The notes beneath the pieces were generated by a model. It was not told the DNA's origin, made no database searches, and saw only the letters and a list, made by a program, of their open reading frames with translations. From Trichomonas vaginalis G3 (Eukaryota; Parabasalia; Trichomonadida; Trichomonadidae), in assembly GCF_026262505.1 (NCBI RefSeq), contig NC_067205.1, positions 18,225,645 through 18,289,644 of the forward strand: DNA of 64,000 bases. Direction: 5' to 3'. Made by a program: the position numbers and the translations under genes. Every line of letters starts with the position of its first letter. The first letter of the stretch is position 1. Shown piece after piece: positions 29,439 to 40,916 of the stretch.

Positions 29439-31018
29439 GTTTGTTTTAATTATTTGTTAATTTTAATCATGTAAATTGTATATGTATGACTTATATATCT
29501 TATAATCAATGTTGTAACTCTTTGATTCAAAAAATATTGTCGTAAAGTTAAAATTTGCGTTAAATGTAAGATATAAGAATTTGCAAAAATATATTATTAT
29601 TAGCTTTTGGATGGATTTGTTTTAAAATATATCATTAAAATAAGGCCGGTGCTATTATTAAATGAATGATCAATTCAAAAGTTGAGAGTCACTTTTTTGC
29701 AGTTTCCGATATTGTTAAAACTTATAAATTTTAATTAGTTGATAATAAATGGTATTTTGATTATAATAAAATTGAATTGAATAAAATTTAATCGTCAAGA
29801 TTGTATGTTAAATTCAGTGTGATATATCAATATTTGTCAAATACTGTGGATGTAAAACAGGATATAAGTATATAGATTAATGGATTTTAAATTGAAAATC
29901 ATGAATGTTAAAATAAATTGTATGATTTTGAGAAGGAGAGTATTTTTATTCATATAGTATGATTTGCCATCTAATGTATGTGCTATATGAAACGATGAAG
30001 TTGTCATATTTCAAATATCTGTTGTTGATTGAGTGAATTCTGTTGATAGAATTGAATTTTTTTGATTAATATTGTTAGAGAGGGAGTCATATTAATGGAA
30101 ACATTGTATCAAGCAATAAAAATAATTTGATTAGATACATTGTATTGAAATTAATTTGAGAAGATGCTTGAAAAATAATAAAAAATTGATTTTTTAATTC
30201 GCTTTAAATGCATGATTAGAATAATATTAAAGTAATTTAATCAATATATTAATTAATAAATTTGAGAGAAATATCGAAAATCGGATGAATAATAATAAGT
30301 GATATTGGAAGGAAGTAATATTAAAGAAATTTAAAATATAATTCAAAATTGTAGTATTAAAATTGGTTGAAATAGTGGGTCAAGATATCGTATATGTATG
30401 AGTTTTGTAAGATAATTAAATTTTGAATATTTATTTTTTGTATGAGACACGTTATTTTTTCTTGCTAGTAATATGGTTGTATTTGATATGCTGATATGAA
30501 AATAATTGGAAATTAATTTCAGAATGATTAATTCTATTTGTATTGAAAAGATATTTACTTCACTTTCAAAAAATAATCATGGATTCTCGATAAATAATAT
30601 TTTATGCTAATGGATAGATATTTAATTTTAAACTAATTTCAAAAAATCTTTTTTTAGCCGACCAAAAACATTACATTTATTTGTGTTGCAATTACTTCCA
30701 ATAAGACAAAAACCAAAAAAATCTTCTTCTTGAATTTTGTACAAATAAATTGTTCAAATATTTAATATGTATGAAATTTGAATTGTAATCAAAATTTTGA
30801 GAAAAAAATTGTAAAATGATTTTTTTTATTCAACTTAGATGATATATTGAGATTTCTGATCTTTCCAACTTACTGATTAAATTCAATTTTTAAATAGATA
30901 AGTGCAAAATCAAGTAGTATATATGCACATTTTTCTCTACTATAAAATACTAAATTTTTTTTATTTAGCAGGGTACATTTCAAAGGACTTCTCAAAACAA
31001 TTTTTCTCAAAATTCAAA
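29439..31018. other. Intergenic, nothing recognised
   Basis: About 1.6 kb of AT-rich DNA with stops in all frames separates the tandem kinases 1 and 2. No repeat shared between the two upstream regions was found by eye. Confidence 0.5.
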
Positions 31019-32002
31019 ATGTCTAATGTTTCTAATCATATCAGGATCCCATCTTCGGTTGGAAGATATAAGATCCTCAGACAGATAGGTAAGGGTGGCT
31101 TCGCTGTAGTTGTACAAGCAGTTGATACAAAAACAAACCAGTTCGTTGCAATCAAGATTGTTAGTCGACAAGAGATCCAACGTCAAAACAACATGATATA
31201 TTTAGAGAACGAACTCCGTTTATGTTCAAGATTCGATCATCCATCAATCGTCAAAGTTTTTGACATTATTTATGAAGAAGACATTATCATGATTGTTATG
31301 GAATATTTCCATAATGGTTACTTACAATCATTGATATCTCAAGGGATTCATCTTTCATTTGACGAATGTGTGAGAATCTCTTATAAAATATTAGATGCCC
31401 TTGCTTATTTGCATAAGAGAGGAATATGCCACAAAGATATTAAACCTGGTAATATTCTTTTCGATGATTCATTCAATCCAAAACTTATTGATTTTGGATT
31501 GGCAAAAGAAAATGCGGATGTCCTTTCAACATACTGCGGAACTTTATGGTACATCGCTCCAGAAATTGTTAAAAATTCCGAGTATGATGGAAGAAAAGCG
31601 GATATTTGGGCCTTCGGGGTTACTTTACACCTACTATCGACTGGTTGTTTTCCATTTGAATGGAAAAGTGAATCTCAGTTTATCAAGGATATCCTTCATA
31701 ACAAGCTTTCACTTAACATTCAGTCAAGAGGAATAATTGGAACATTGGTTGAAAAATGCCTTAAGTTTGATCCAAAAGAAAGAATGTCTGCTGATGACTT
31801 ATTTTTATATCTCCAAACCGCTCAGGTGGAAAGTAAAGGCATCAGCCATTCTGAGATTTCCTCAAAAAGAAGCACAGCTAAGCAGTCATCACTTCCTATT
31901 CTTATTGCAAGAGCCCAAGTTCCAGTAAAGTCAACTCCTAAACTGCTCAATGACCGAATGACGAATAAGATGAAATTAATTGTTAGAAAAAGATTATATT
32001 AG
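31019..32002 (+). CDS. CAMK-type protein kinase 2 with HKD catalytic motif
   Basis: The 327-residue protein is collinear with kinase 1. The start at 31019 (MSNVSNHIRIP) is preferred over an upstream frame opening because it aligns with kinase 1 and the extra 39 residues are low-complexity leader. GKGGFA, VAIK, DFG and APE are present. The catalytic HRD is HKD here (residues 138-140, CHKDIKPGN), so it is a non-RD kinase and may be regulated without activation-loop phosphorylation or have changed activity. The N-lobe is identical at the DNA level to kinase 1 (31043-31311), while the C-lobe is only moderately similar. Confidence 0.85.
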   Translation: MSNVSNHIRIPSSVGRYKILRQIGKGGFAVVVQAVDTKTNQFVAIKIVSRQEIQRQNNMIYLENELRLCSRFDHPSIVKVFDIIYEEDIIMIVMEYFHNGYLQSLISQGIHLSFDECVRISYKILDALAYLHKRGICHKDIKPGNILFDDSFNPKLIDFGLAKENADVLSTYCGTLWYIAPEIVKNSEYDGRKADIWAFGVTLHLLSTGCFPFEWKSESQFIKDILHNKLSLNIQSRGIIGTLVEKCLKFDPKERMSADDLFLYLQTAQVESKGISHSEISSKRSTAKQSSLPILIARAQVPVKSTPKLLNDRMTNKMKLIVRKRLY

Positions 32003-32250
32003 GCCTTTTACCATGATATTGTATTTTAATCATGTAAATTTAAATTTATTTATATATTTCTTTTTTATCCTTATCAATAAGGTCTGGCCAAATTAGATTT
32101 ATCAGTATATTATTATGCCCTCAGGATTATAAGATTAAATATATTTTCATAAACACTACTATATATCCCGTGGAGAGCTATCACGATGTATGAAAAAAAA
32201 AATAATGATAATAAAAATGATTTTTCTCAACAAACTATATTTAATAAATA

Positions 32251-32258
32251 ATATAAAG
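32251..32258. repeat. E2 target-site duplication, left copy (ATATAAAG)
   Basis: ATATAAAG directly precedes the GAGA terminus of E2. The same eight bases follow the other terminus at 37396-37403. An exact 8-bp direct repeat at the borders of a palindromic element is strong evidence of transposition. Confidence 0.8.
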
Positions 32259-32919
32259 GAGAAAAAAACATAGCACACATTTGCACACATTTTGACACTT
32301 TTTCTGACAAGCATCATTCAAATTTGAAGAAAAACCTCTAAATTTCATTCAAATTTCTGTCAAAATGTGTGCAAAATTGAAATAGGCACACATTTTGACA
32401 TACGATTATTTATATACGTTATTTTAATGGTTTCAGAGAAATCTTCGTTACACATTATTGAAGATTACTCAATATTTAAGTGAATGACTCACTACCACCT
32501 GTTTAGAAAAATGGTAGCATAAAATCCAAATGTCACATATATTATTTCTTATTTCATACAAATAAACTTACAATTATAACCTCAACTTGTTTGCAAAGCA
32601 GAAACTCAATATAAGCAATCGATCAGTAGTGTATTTAAAAGTCGAATTTAAATTTAAAAATTTATAATCTTATTTCGGAACCAAATAGTATAAATTTAGG
32701 ACAAAAAGCTACGTGGTGTTGATAACAACTATTAAAATTCAAATATTACTACCATGAACAATACAATGGCTCATATTGATAATTGATAAACGTGCATATA
32801 AATTGCATATATCATCAATGTCATTAAGTAAAATACATGTATATAAATAGATTAGAAATATTTTTCGGTTAGAATTAAAATCTATGTAATAAAAAATAAG
32901 TTATAAAAATAAATACCGA

Positions 32920-33335
32920 ATTTTTATTTGTAATATAAACTGCTACAATATGCTAGTGTATACAAATGTATTTGTCGTATTGATTTGAAAGATCTTCAAC
33001 ATGGTTCAGATCTAAATTTGAAACTCGTAAAATAAAGCGAATCTTTATTTATAATATAAACTGCTACAATATGCTAGTGTGTACAAATGTATTTGTCGTA
33101 TTGATTTGAAAGATCTTCAACATGGTTCAGATCTAAATTTGAAACTCGTAAAATAAAGCGAATCTTTATTTATAATATAAACTGCTACAATATGCTAGTG
33201 TGTACAAATGTATTTGTCGTATTGATTTGAAAGATCTTCAACATGGTTCAGATCTAAATTTGAAACTCGTAAAATAAAGCGAATCTTTATTTATAATATA
33301 AACTGCTACAATATGCTAGTGTGTACAAATGTGTT
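32920..33335. repeat. 121-bp tandem repeat, left arm of E2
   Basis: About 3.5 copies with a 121-base period include TATGCTAGTGTGTACAAATG and TTCAACATGGTTCAGATC. The inverted set lies at 36303-36735 in the right arm. Confidence 0.85.
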
Positions 33336-33708
33336 TGTACAAATGTATAACTCTTTGTCAATTGTTATGGCACCTTATAACTTAAAAATCATTTTCATTA
33401 ACAAATATAAAAAGTGACAATTAATATTTTCATTAAATGCATATTTAATTATCAAAACAATGTCGATTTAGCTTGAATGTTCATTATAAATGTGTAAGTT
33501 TAGGAAAACAAAAAATAATTAATTCTCGCAAAGAAACTTATTTTAAAAGAACCTAAACAAAAGTTCATATAATAATAAATCTAAAAATAGATATTAATTT
33601 AAACGAAGATAATGAGAGAATGGGGATGTTGTAAAACAATGAGACTTAATGATCAAATAATTAAAATAATAAAATTAATTAAAGGAAAGCTAAAATAGTT
33701 TAATGAAT

Positions 33709-34256
33709 TTTTATAGATTGATTACACAATCAATGTTTCTGTGTCAATGTACATCAATCAACATTGTTTCATTGAATTTTGTCTTTCACCAAGAAGATTC
33801 AAGAACAAAGTTTTGTAGTTTCAATAGATTGATTACACAATCAATGTTTCTGTGTCAATGTACATCAATCAACATTGTTTCATTGAATTTTGTCTTTCAC
33901 CAAGAAGATTCAAGAACAAAGTTTTGTAGTTTCAATAGATTGATTACACAATCAATGTTTCTGTGTCAATGTACATCAATCAACATTGTTTCATTGAATT
34001 TTGTCTTTCACCAAGAAGATTCAAGAACAAAGTTTTGTAGTTTCAATAGATTGATTACACAATCAATGTTTCTGTGTCAATGTACATCAATCAACATTGT
34101 TTCATTGAATTTTGTCTTTCACCAAGAAGATTCAAGAACAAAGTTTTGTAGTTTCAATAGATTGATTACACAATCAATGTTTCTGTGTCAATGTACATCA
34201 ATCAACATTGTTTCATTGAATTTTGTCTTTCACCAAGAAGATTCAAGAACAAGTTT
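33709..34256. repeat. 111-bp tandem repeat, left arm of E2
   Basis: Almost five copies with a 111-base period, each with TTGATTACACAATCAA, a perfect palindrome. Because 111 divides by three, a stop-free frame runs through (33703-34275), giving a 37-residue repeat (FVFHQEDSRTKFCSFNRLIT). The frame is likely a by-product of the period, since the inverse copy in the right arm is equally open. Confidence 0.85.
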
Positions 34257-34916
34257 TCCTCTTTTTCTTTTTTAAATGATTAAAATATTACCTTGCTTCA
34301 ACTTTACACGTTTTCGTTTACTAAAATTATCTTTTACCTTCACTTATCTTATCATACCCAATTATTCATTTAATTCTATATTTTTCTGACCAAAAATCCT
34401 CTCAAATCTCCCTTCTTCTTTCAAAAATTCTATGAGTTTATTCAAATTTCCTTTAAATCTTTGCTAGTCCTTCTATTTCATAAAATTTTTGAAAAAAATT
34501 TAAAATTTGCTAAATATATTCTTTATTACTTTGCACTATTTTCCAATTGAAAAATCGTCGATTTTAATCAAATGTAAGATCATAATAATAAAAATTATGA
34601 AACTTACCGTGTTTATTAGTAAATTTCAATATGAAGTTGTTATACAAACAGCTGGGACTTTAAATTGAGAAATTGCATAATTCCATCTACAAATTTTGGT
34701 CTAGACAATAATCATTGATAAATTATAATATATGTATTATGTGTATTTACATTGCATATATAACAATTTCAATTTCTATATTAAATTGTTATTTGATATC
34801 AGCTATATTTGTTCAGGTAAAATGAAGTGTAAAAATATAACTCATGAATTACATATATATATATTATTTTTATTATTAAAATCAAATTCAGATTTATAAA
34901 TTAAGGTTATTCATTT
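34257..34916. other. E2 loop before cargo gene: nothing recognised
   Basis: It is AT-rich single-copy DNA with no gene. It may contain the cargo promoter. Confidence 0.5.
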
Positions 34917-35458
34917 TTGATATGGTTATCACGCTCAAATATGGAAATAAAATTAAAAAAAGTCAATACTCCTCAAAAAATACATTGTCTATCATTATAT
35001 CTATATGCTTCCAAAGTATTTCATCTTAAACTAAAGACTTTTATATTACAAAAAGATTCAAAGAAGATACAATTGTTTAATTATGTTAAACATTATTCAG
35101 ATATGACAATTGAAATAAAAGAGTCAAAAAAGCCTCTAAACTATTTGACAATCCAATAATTTCTTCAACTAAACTATCAAATTTGGAGGATTTAATAAAA
35201 TGTGGATATGATATGGATATTTCACAAATTGCATTGTTTTCAGCCAGAAATGACATTGATACTGCTATGAAAATACTGAACATGGATTCAATCGAAGAAT
35301 ATGGATATGAACTTAATTGCTTATTAAAACAAGTAAGAGAATTTAGAAGAAGTGATATAAAAGGTCAAATGATTGCAATAAGGACAGATAGCAATGGTAA
35401 AAAATACACAGAAGTATTAGCAGAAGGGATTTTTAAAGCAGATAGCGATGTTGATTGA
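34917..35458 (+). pseudogene. E2 cargo: possible ubiquitin-like / UBA-like protein, frameshifted
   Basis: Two frames overlap in the region. The first (from 34917; a good start is MEIKLKKV) carries the LSLYLYASKVFHLKLKTFIL block shared with the E1 cargo and ends in SDMTIEIKE, fitting a ubiquitin-like fold. The second (to 35458) carries LEDLIKCGYDMDISQIALFS then ARNDIDTAMKIL, which matches the pattern of a UBA domain (GY...AL...N-D-x-x-A-M-x-x-L). The switch between frames lies near 35110, so this is a frameshifted copy or the two are separate genes. A UBL-UBA protein would suggest an ubiquitin-pathway cargo captured from the host. The 3' end abuts the right arm. Confidence 0.45.
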
Positions 35459-35945
35459 TGTACATTGACACAGAAACATTGATTGTGTAATCAATCTATT
35501 GAAACTACAAAACTTTGTTCTTGAATCTTCTTGGTGAAAGACAAAATTCAATGAAACAATGTTAATTGATGTACATTGACACAGAAACATTGATTGTGTA
35601 ATCAATCTATTGAAACTACAAAACTTTGTTCTTGAATCTTCTTGGTGAAAGACAAAATTCAATGAAACAATGTTGATTGATGTACATTGACACAGAAACA
35701 TTGATTGTGTAATCAATCTATTGAAACTACAAAACTTTGTTCTTGAATCTTCTTGGTGAAAGACAAAATTCAATGAAACAATGTTGATTGATGTACATTG
35801 ACACAGAAACATTGATTGTGTAATCAATCTATTGAAACTACAAAACTTTGTTCTTGAATCTTCTTGGTGAAAGACAAAATTCAATGAAACAATGTTGATT
35901 GATGTACATTGACACAGAAACATTGATTGTGTAATCAATCTATAA
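35451..35945. repeat. 111-bp tandem repeat, right arm of E2
   Basis: Inverted counterpart of 33709-34256 with over four copies. A single-base variant (TTAATTGATG near 35563) distinguishes it from the left set, so the arms are not perfectly homogenised. Confidence 0.85.
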
Positions 35946-36302
35946 AAATTCATTAAACTATTTTAGCTTTCCTTTAATTAATTTTATTATTTTAATTATT
36001 TGATCATTAAGTCTCATTGTTTTACAACATCCCCATTCTCTCATTATCCTCGTTTAAATTAATATCTATTTTTAGATTTATTATTATATGAACTTTTGTT
36101 TAGGTTCTTTTAAAATAAGTTTCTTTGCGAGAATTAATTATTTTTTGTTTTCCTAAACTTACACATTTATAATGAACATTCAAGCTAAATCGACATTGTT
36201 TTGATAATTAAATATGCATTTAATGAAAATATTAATTGTCACTTTTATATTTGTTAATGAAAATGATTTTTAAGTTATAAGGTGCCATAACAATTGACAA
36301 AG

Positions 36303-36735
36303 AGTTATACATTTGTACAAACACATTTGTACACACTAGCATATTGTAGCAGTTTATATTATAAATAAAGATTCGCTTTATTTTACGAGTTTCAAATTTA
36401 GATCTGAACCATGTTGAAGATCTTTCAAATCAATACGACAAATACATTTGTACACACTAGCATATTGTAGCAGTTTATATTATAAATAAAGATTCGCTTT
36501 ATTTTACGAGTTTCAAATTTAGATCTGAACCATGTTGAAGATCTTTCAAATCAATACGACAAATACATTTGTACACACTAGCATATTGTAGCAGTTTATA
36601 TTATAAATAAAGATTCGCTTTATTTTACGAGTTTCAAATTTAGATCTGAACCATGTTGAAGATCTTTCAAATCAATACGACAAATACATTTGTATACACT
36701 AGCATATTGTAGCAGTTTATATTACAAATAAAAAT
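36303..36735. repeat. 121-bp tandem repeat, right arm of E2
   Basis: Inverted counterpart of 32920-33335, with the same copy number and the same variant (TTACAAATAAAAATTCGG) at its outer end. Confidence 0.85.
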
Positions 36736-37395
36736 TCGGTATTTATTTTTATAACTTATTTTTATTACATAGATTTTAATTCTAACCGAAAAATATTTCT
36801 AATCTATTTATATACATGTATTTTACTTAATGACATTGATGATATATGCAATTTATATGCACGTTTATCAATTATCAATATGAGCCATTGTATTGTTCAT
36901 GGTAGTAATATTTGAATTTTAATAGTTGTTATCAACACCACGTAGCTTTTTGTCCTAAATTTATACTATTTGGTTCCGAAATAAGATTATAAATTTTTAA
37001 ATTTAAATTCGACTTTTAAATACACTACTGATCGATTGCTTATATTGAGTTTCTGCTTTGCAAACAAGTTGAGGTTATAATTGTAAGTTTATTTGTATGA
37101 AATAAGAAATAATATATGTGACATTTGGATTTTATGCTACCATTTTTCTAAACAGGTGGTAGTGAGTCATTCACTTAAATATTGAGTAATCTTCAATAAT
37201 GTGTAACGAAGATTTCTCTGAAACCATTAAAATAACGTATATAAATAATCGTATGTCAAAATGTGTGCCTATTTCAATTTTGCACACATTTTGACAGAAA
37301 TTTGAATGAAATTTAGAGGTTTTTCTTCAAATTTGAATGATGCTTGTCAGAAAAAGTGTCAAAATGTGTGCAAATGTGTGCATTTTATCCATCTC

Positions 37396-37403
37396 ATATA
37401 AAG
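37396..37403. repeat. E2 target-site duplication, right copy (ATATAAAG)
   Basis: It matches 32251-32258 exactly and directly follows the terminus (GGATGGATCTC-type end) of E2. Confidence 0.8.
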
Positions 37404-37483
37404 TTATGTAAAACAATAAAAATAACAAACAAAACCGTGAAATTAATAGCAAATAAGAATCGACTTTGATAAATCATGTCAAA

Positions 37484-38452
37484 TCAATATTTGAGCGTAA
37501 TGTTTTCATTGTAACGTCTAATCTTTGCGAACGATGATGTTGAATTTCTAATCGTCAACTTTGGAAGGATAGCATCATAATTCTTTTTTGCTTGATATGA
37601 TATCTTGGACATTCCAGCTTTATGATTGATATCCTTGGTTATGATTTGTAACAAATCATCAGCTGAAGCTCTTTCGTTGTAATCAAATACCAATGAATTT
37701 TTTATAACATTTCCTATTGTCCCAGCGGGTTCAATGTACAAGTCTAATGACATAGATTTTAGTTCTTTGATAAGTTGCACTTCTGATTTTTGCGCCCATG
37801 GAAAATGTCCAGTTGCAATGATGTGCATGACCACGCCAAATGCCCAAATATCGGCTTTTTTCCCGTCATATGTATCAAATAAGATGACTTCTGGAGCCAT
37901 ATAAAATGGAGTTCCGCAATAAGTATGTAAAGCAGATGAATTTTCTTTCGAAAGACCAAAATCTATTAGTTTTGCATTCATGTTCTCATCAAATAGTATG
38001 TTTTCTGTTTTAATATCTCTATGGCATATTCCCCTCTGATGCAAATATCGTAAGCCTTCTAACATTTGAGAGGCGACTTTTATTTGTTCTTCATAATTAA
38101 ACTTTATACCCTTTGATAAAATTGAATGCATGTCGCCATTTGAAAGATATTCCATAACAATCATAATTGCATCCTTTTCGTAAATAACCTCGTAAACTGA
38201 AACAATTGATGGATGATTAAACCTGGAACTAAGTCGAAGTTCGTTTTCAAAGTAAACCATTATGTTCTGCTTCATTAATTCTTCTCGGCTAACAATTTTA
38301 ATTGCAACTTGTTTATTAGTTTTTTGATCTTTGGCCAAAACAACCACAGCGAACCCACCTTTACCAATGATTTTAACTACTTCGTACTTTCCAATTTTGC
38401 TGGGAATATTAATAACGCAGTTACTTAAGCGAGTATGACTCACGCAAAACAT
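37484..38452 (-). CDS. CAMK-type protein kinase 3
   Basis: The 322-residue single-domain kinase is related to kinases 1 and 2. It has GKGGFA, VAIK, CHRDIKTENILFD with a normal HRD, DFGLSKEN, CGTPFYMAPEV and ADIWAFGV, so it looks active. Its divergence from kinases 1 and 2 over the whole length shows it did not share in their recent N-lobe conversion. It is convergent with kinase 2 across E2, whose right end is only 88 bases from this gene's stop codon, so E2 may supply its 3' untranslated region. The start is the first ATG (MFCVSHTRL); INIPSKIGKY aligns with the IRIPSSVGRY of kinase 1. Confidence 0.85.
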   Translation of the reverse strand: MFCVSHTRLSNCVINIPSKIGKYEVVKIIGKGGFAVVVLAKDQKTNKQVAIKIVSREELMKQNIMVYFENELRLSSRFNHPSIVSVYEVIYEKDAIMIVMEYLSNGDMHSILSKGIKFNYEEQIKVASQMLEGLRYLHQRGICHRDIKTENILFDENMNAKLIDFGLSKENSSALHTYCGTPFYMAPEVILFDTYDGKKADIWAFGVVMHIIATGHFPWAQKSEVQLIKELKSMSLDLYIEPAGTIGNVIKNSLVFDYNERASADDLLQIITKDINHKAGMSKISYQAKKNYDAILPKLTIRNSTSSFAKIRRYNENITLKY

Positions 38453-39208
38453 TTTTTATAAATTGAATGGAAGTTTTGATTTGTAAAGTAAAATCGGGAA
38501 AAATAGTTGCTGTCATTGTCATAAGTATGTTGACCAAATTTTAATTTTAAATTGAAAGGAATTAAAGACCATGTTGATAATCTTTTTAGAATAAATTGAA
38601 TGATAATAAGTAACTGAATAACTATGAATATTAAATATAAAATAATTTCGGTTGGAAATATCAGAAAATTCTCAAAAATATAAAAAAAAGAAATTTGAGA
38701 TGTTACGAAAAATGAAAAGTAGAAGCAATATGTAAATTTTCGTTAAAATTCAAAATATTGGTTTTATAAAGTTTACAAAATAAAAATTAAATTTTTGTGA
38801 TAAACCGCCATTTTCAAAAAAACGAGAGATTACAGACTTGTCATATGATTCGTAATATTAAAATAGAATTCAAAAATTAATTCGATTCCTTTAAAGAATT
38901 TTTTGAAAGAAAAAACTCTATCTGATTTCATAAATTATTAAAAAGTGACAACAACAAAAACCACTCTTGGGTAATTGACATGGAAGTTGAATTTTTCTTG
39001 TTCAAACATAATAGAGCAATCATTTACTTATCCAAATATGTTTTTGCGATTTGTAAACTACACAATTTTCAACGGGGTTAAGATTTTAATCACTTCGATG
39101 AACGAATATGGTGAATCTTCAATTTCACAATGAAAGCAATAGAGATATATAATTCATTAATGGATAACAGTCATATAGATGGTTTTCACGAAATATATTT
39201 ATGAACGT
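38453..39208. other. Intergenic, nothing recognised
   Basis: AT-rich upstream region of kinase 3. TCAATTTATAAAAAATG at the start codon loosely resembles an initiator followed by ATG, but the match is too weak to call. Confidence 0.4.
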
Positions 39209-39386
39209 TTAAGGGTGCACCCGTATGTACGTTTATTTGAGAGGAGGAGGATTACCCTCTCAATTTTGAGGGATTCGTTAGTTTATTTTCTCGATGAATA
39301 TGCAATAAAATTTGATTTTTACCTTATCAATATACTTCATATAATATACACATGTTCATGTAAAAACTTTTTTCCAAAATCCTCAG

Positions 39387-40500
39387 TAGGGTTGTTAAAA
39401 ATATCAAAAATTAGCGTTTTGAAGACACCATGGTGTCTTATAATTTTCCCTTCCTTATTGGCGTGTAGAAATAAATGCGCCAATAGATTGAAGAAGAAGA
39501 ATTGTTTTTCTCTTAATGAACTTTAATCCTTTTGATATAAGAATATTAAAAACATTAATATAATTTCGATTTCGGAAATTAAATTTCCAAATTTTTTGTC
39601 GATTTCGGAAATAACAGGATCCCGCATCCAACACGCAACAACAAAACACAAAACACACTTTTTGGTTCTTTCATCGTTTTAATCGTAATTTATGTAATAC
39701 ATGATTTGGATAAATTTTACAAAAATAGAACCTATATTATATTCTTTTCAAAGATTCTTGCAAATCATCAAAAATAATTGTATTTTAAAAAACGATCAAA
39801 TTATCCTTTCATTATTTTAAACTTAAATTAGTTTTTATGATTGACTAAAACAATCATATTTATTCATCATTAAATAAACAAAAAATAATATTTGAGAGTT
39901 ATTTCAAAAAAAACACATTGAATTTATTAATTTGTCTCAATTTCAGTATTATAAATTTTTATAATTTCAATATTTTGAAATACACTTTTTAATATTTCAA
40001 TATTTATGATATTTCAATGTATTAAGTGGTCTCAAATTGAGCTTCTCAAATATAAGTTGGCCTATTCAAATAATAAAATTAAATAATATTTAAAATAATA
40101 AATAAAAGTGATTGAGGTCATAGCAAAACGGCTGTTTCAGTCATTAATTCTTAAAAATAAAAAGGGTAAAAACTAAATACAATGGGTAAAATTCAATAGT
40201 GTCTGTGCTATCGTTCAATTTGAAGGTGTCTTTTGAAACCGCAAGACACATTGAATTTTTGAATAGTGTATTATGGTTTGACAGACACCAATGAAAAAAA
40301 TAAAATGATATTTATTTTAAATATATAAGATCCTTATATAAAATATAAATATTTTCTCGTTTTATTTTCTTGTTTTAGAAATGTTTTTTATTGAAAAATC
40401 AATAAAACTAACTCCAAAATAAAATTTTTGATTTAAAGACACTATGATGACACCAGGCAAATCTTCCAAGACACCTATCGTCGGGAATCTAACAACCCTA
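39387..40500. mobile_element. hAT-type MITE nested in the TTAA element
   Basis: Ends TAGGGTTGTTA (39387) and TAACAACCCTA (40500) are perfect 11-bp inverted repeats. The 8-base sequence ATCCTCAG flanks both sides (39379-39386 and 40501-40508). An 8-bp duplication with TAGGG ends fits hAT. No transposase frame is present. Inside, GACACC(A/T)-type words recur (GAAGACACCATGGTGTCTTA near 39420, AAGACACCTATCG near 40468), possibly subterminal binding sites. Confidence 0.8.
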
Positions 40501-40916
40501 ATCCTCAGGAATTAAGGGATTTTTGAATTTTAAGAATTTTTTTCGAATTTTTTCGAAAAAAAAATATTTTCAGAACAGCCTTAACGGCTAAGATTTAGGA
40601 ACAATGTTAAGTATCAAAAAGAAAGGAGGTCTGATATAGACAACATATATCGTTGAAGGTTGAAAAAATCTCTAATATTTGAGCCCAAAATTTCAAATTT
40701 TAATTTTGAGTAGGTGACAAAAGTGCATACTCTTAAACAACCATCGGATTTCCGGGTGAAATCGTGACACACTTTCGTCTTTCGTAGGCAGTGGTGGTTG
40801 TTACAAAAGGTAACTTCGAATGTAGCGTGAAATCTGCAAAAAAAATTCTGAAATTTGAATGGAGAACACAAAAATTGAATACTTTACGTCAATAAAAATG
40901 AGAAAAATGAAGCCAA

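Larger units (their letters stand above)
32259..37395. mobile_element. E2: 5.1-kb palindromic DNA element, same family as E1
   Basis: Arms of about 1945 bp (32259-34204 and 35451-37395) are inverted copies, nearly identical except at the outer 15 bases and rare substitutions. The termini read GAGA, then GCACACATTTGCACACATTT, paralleling the GCTCACATTTGCTCACATTT of E1. The motif CACATTTTGACATACGATTATTT is shared by both about 120 bases in, within a few changes. An 8-bp target duplication, ATATAAAG, flanks it. Two tandem repeat blocks lie in each arm, and a 1.25 kb loop carries one cargo gene. There is no transposase, so it is probably non-autonomous. It inserted between two convergent kinase genes without breaking either. 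Confidence 0.8.

Noticed and set aside
33703-34275. 190-residue repeat protein
   Set aside because: The 111-bp period explains the open frame, and the inverted arm gives the same protein on the other strand.
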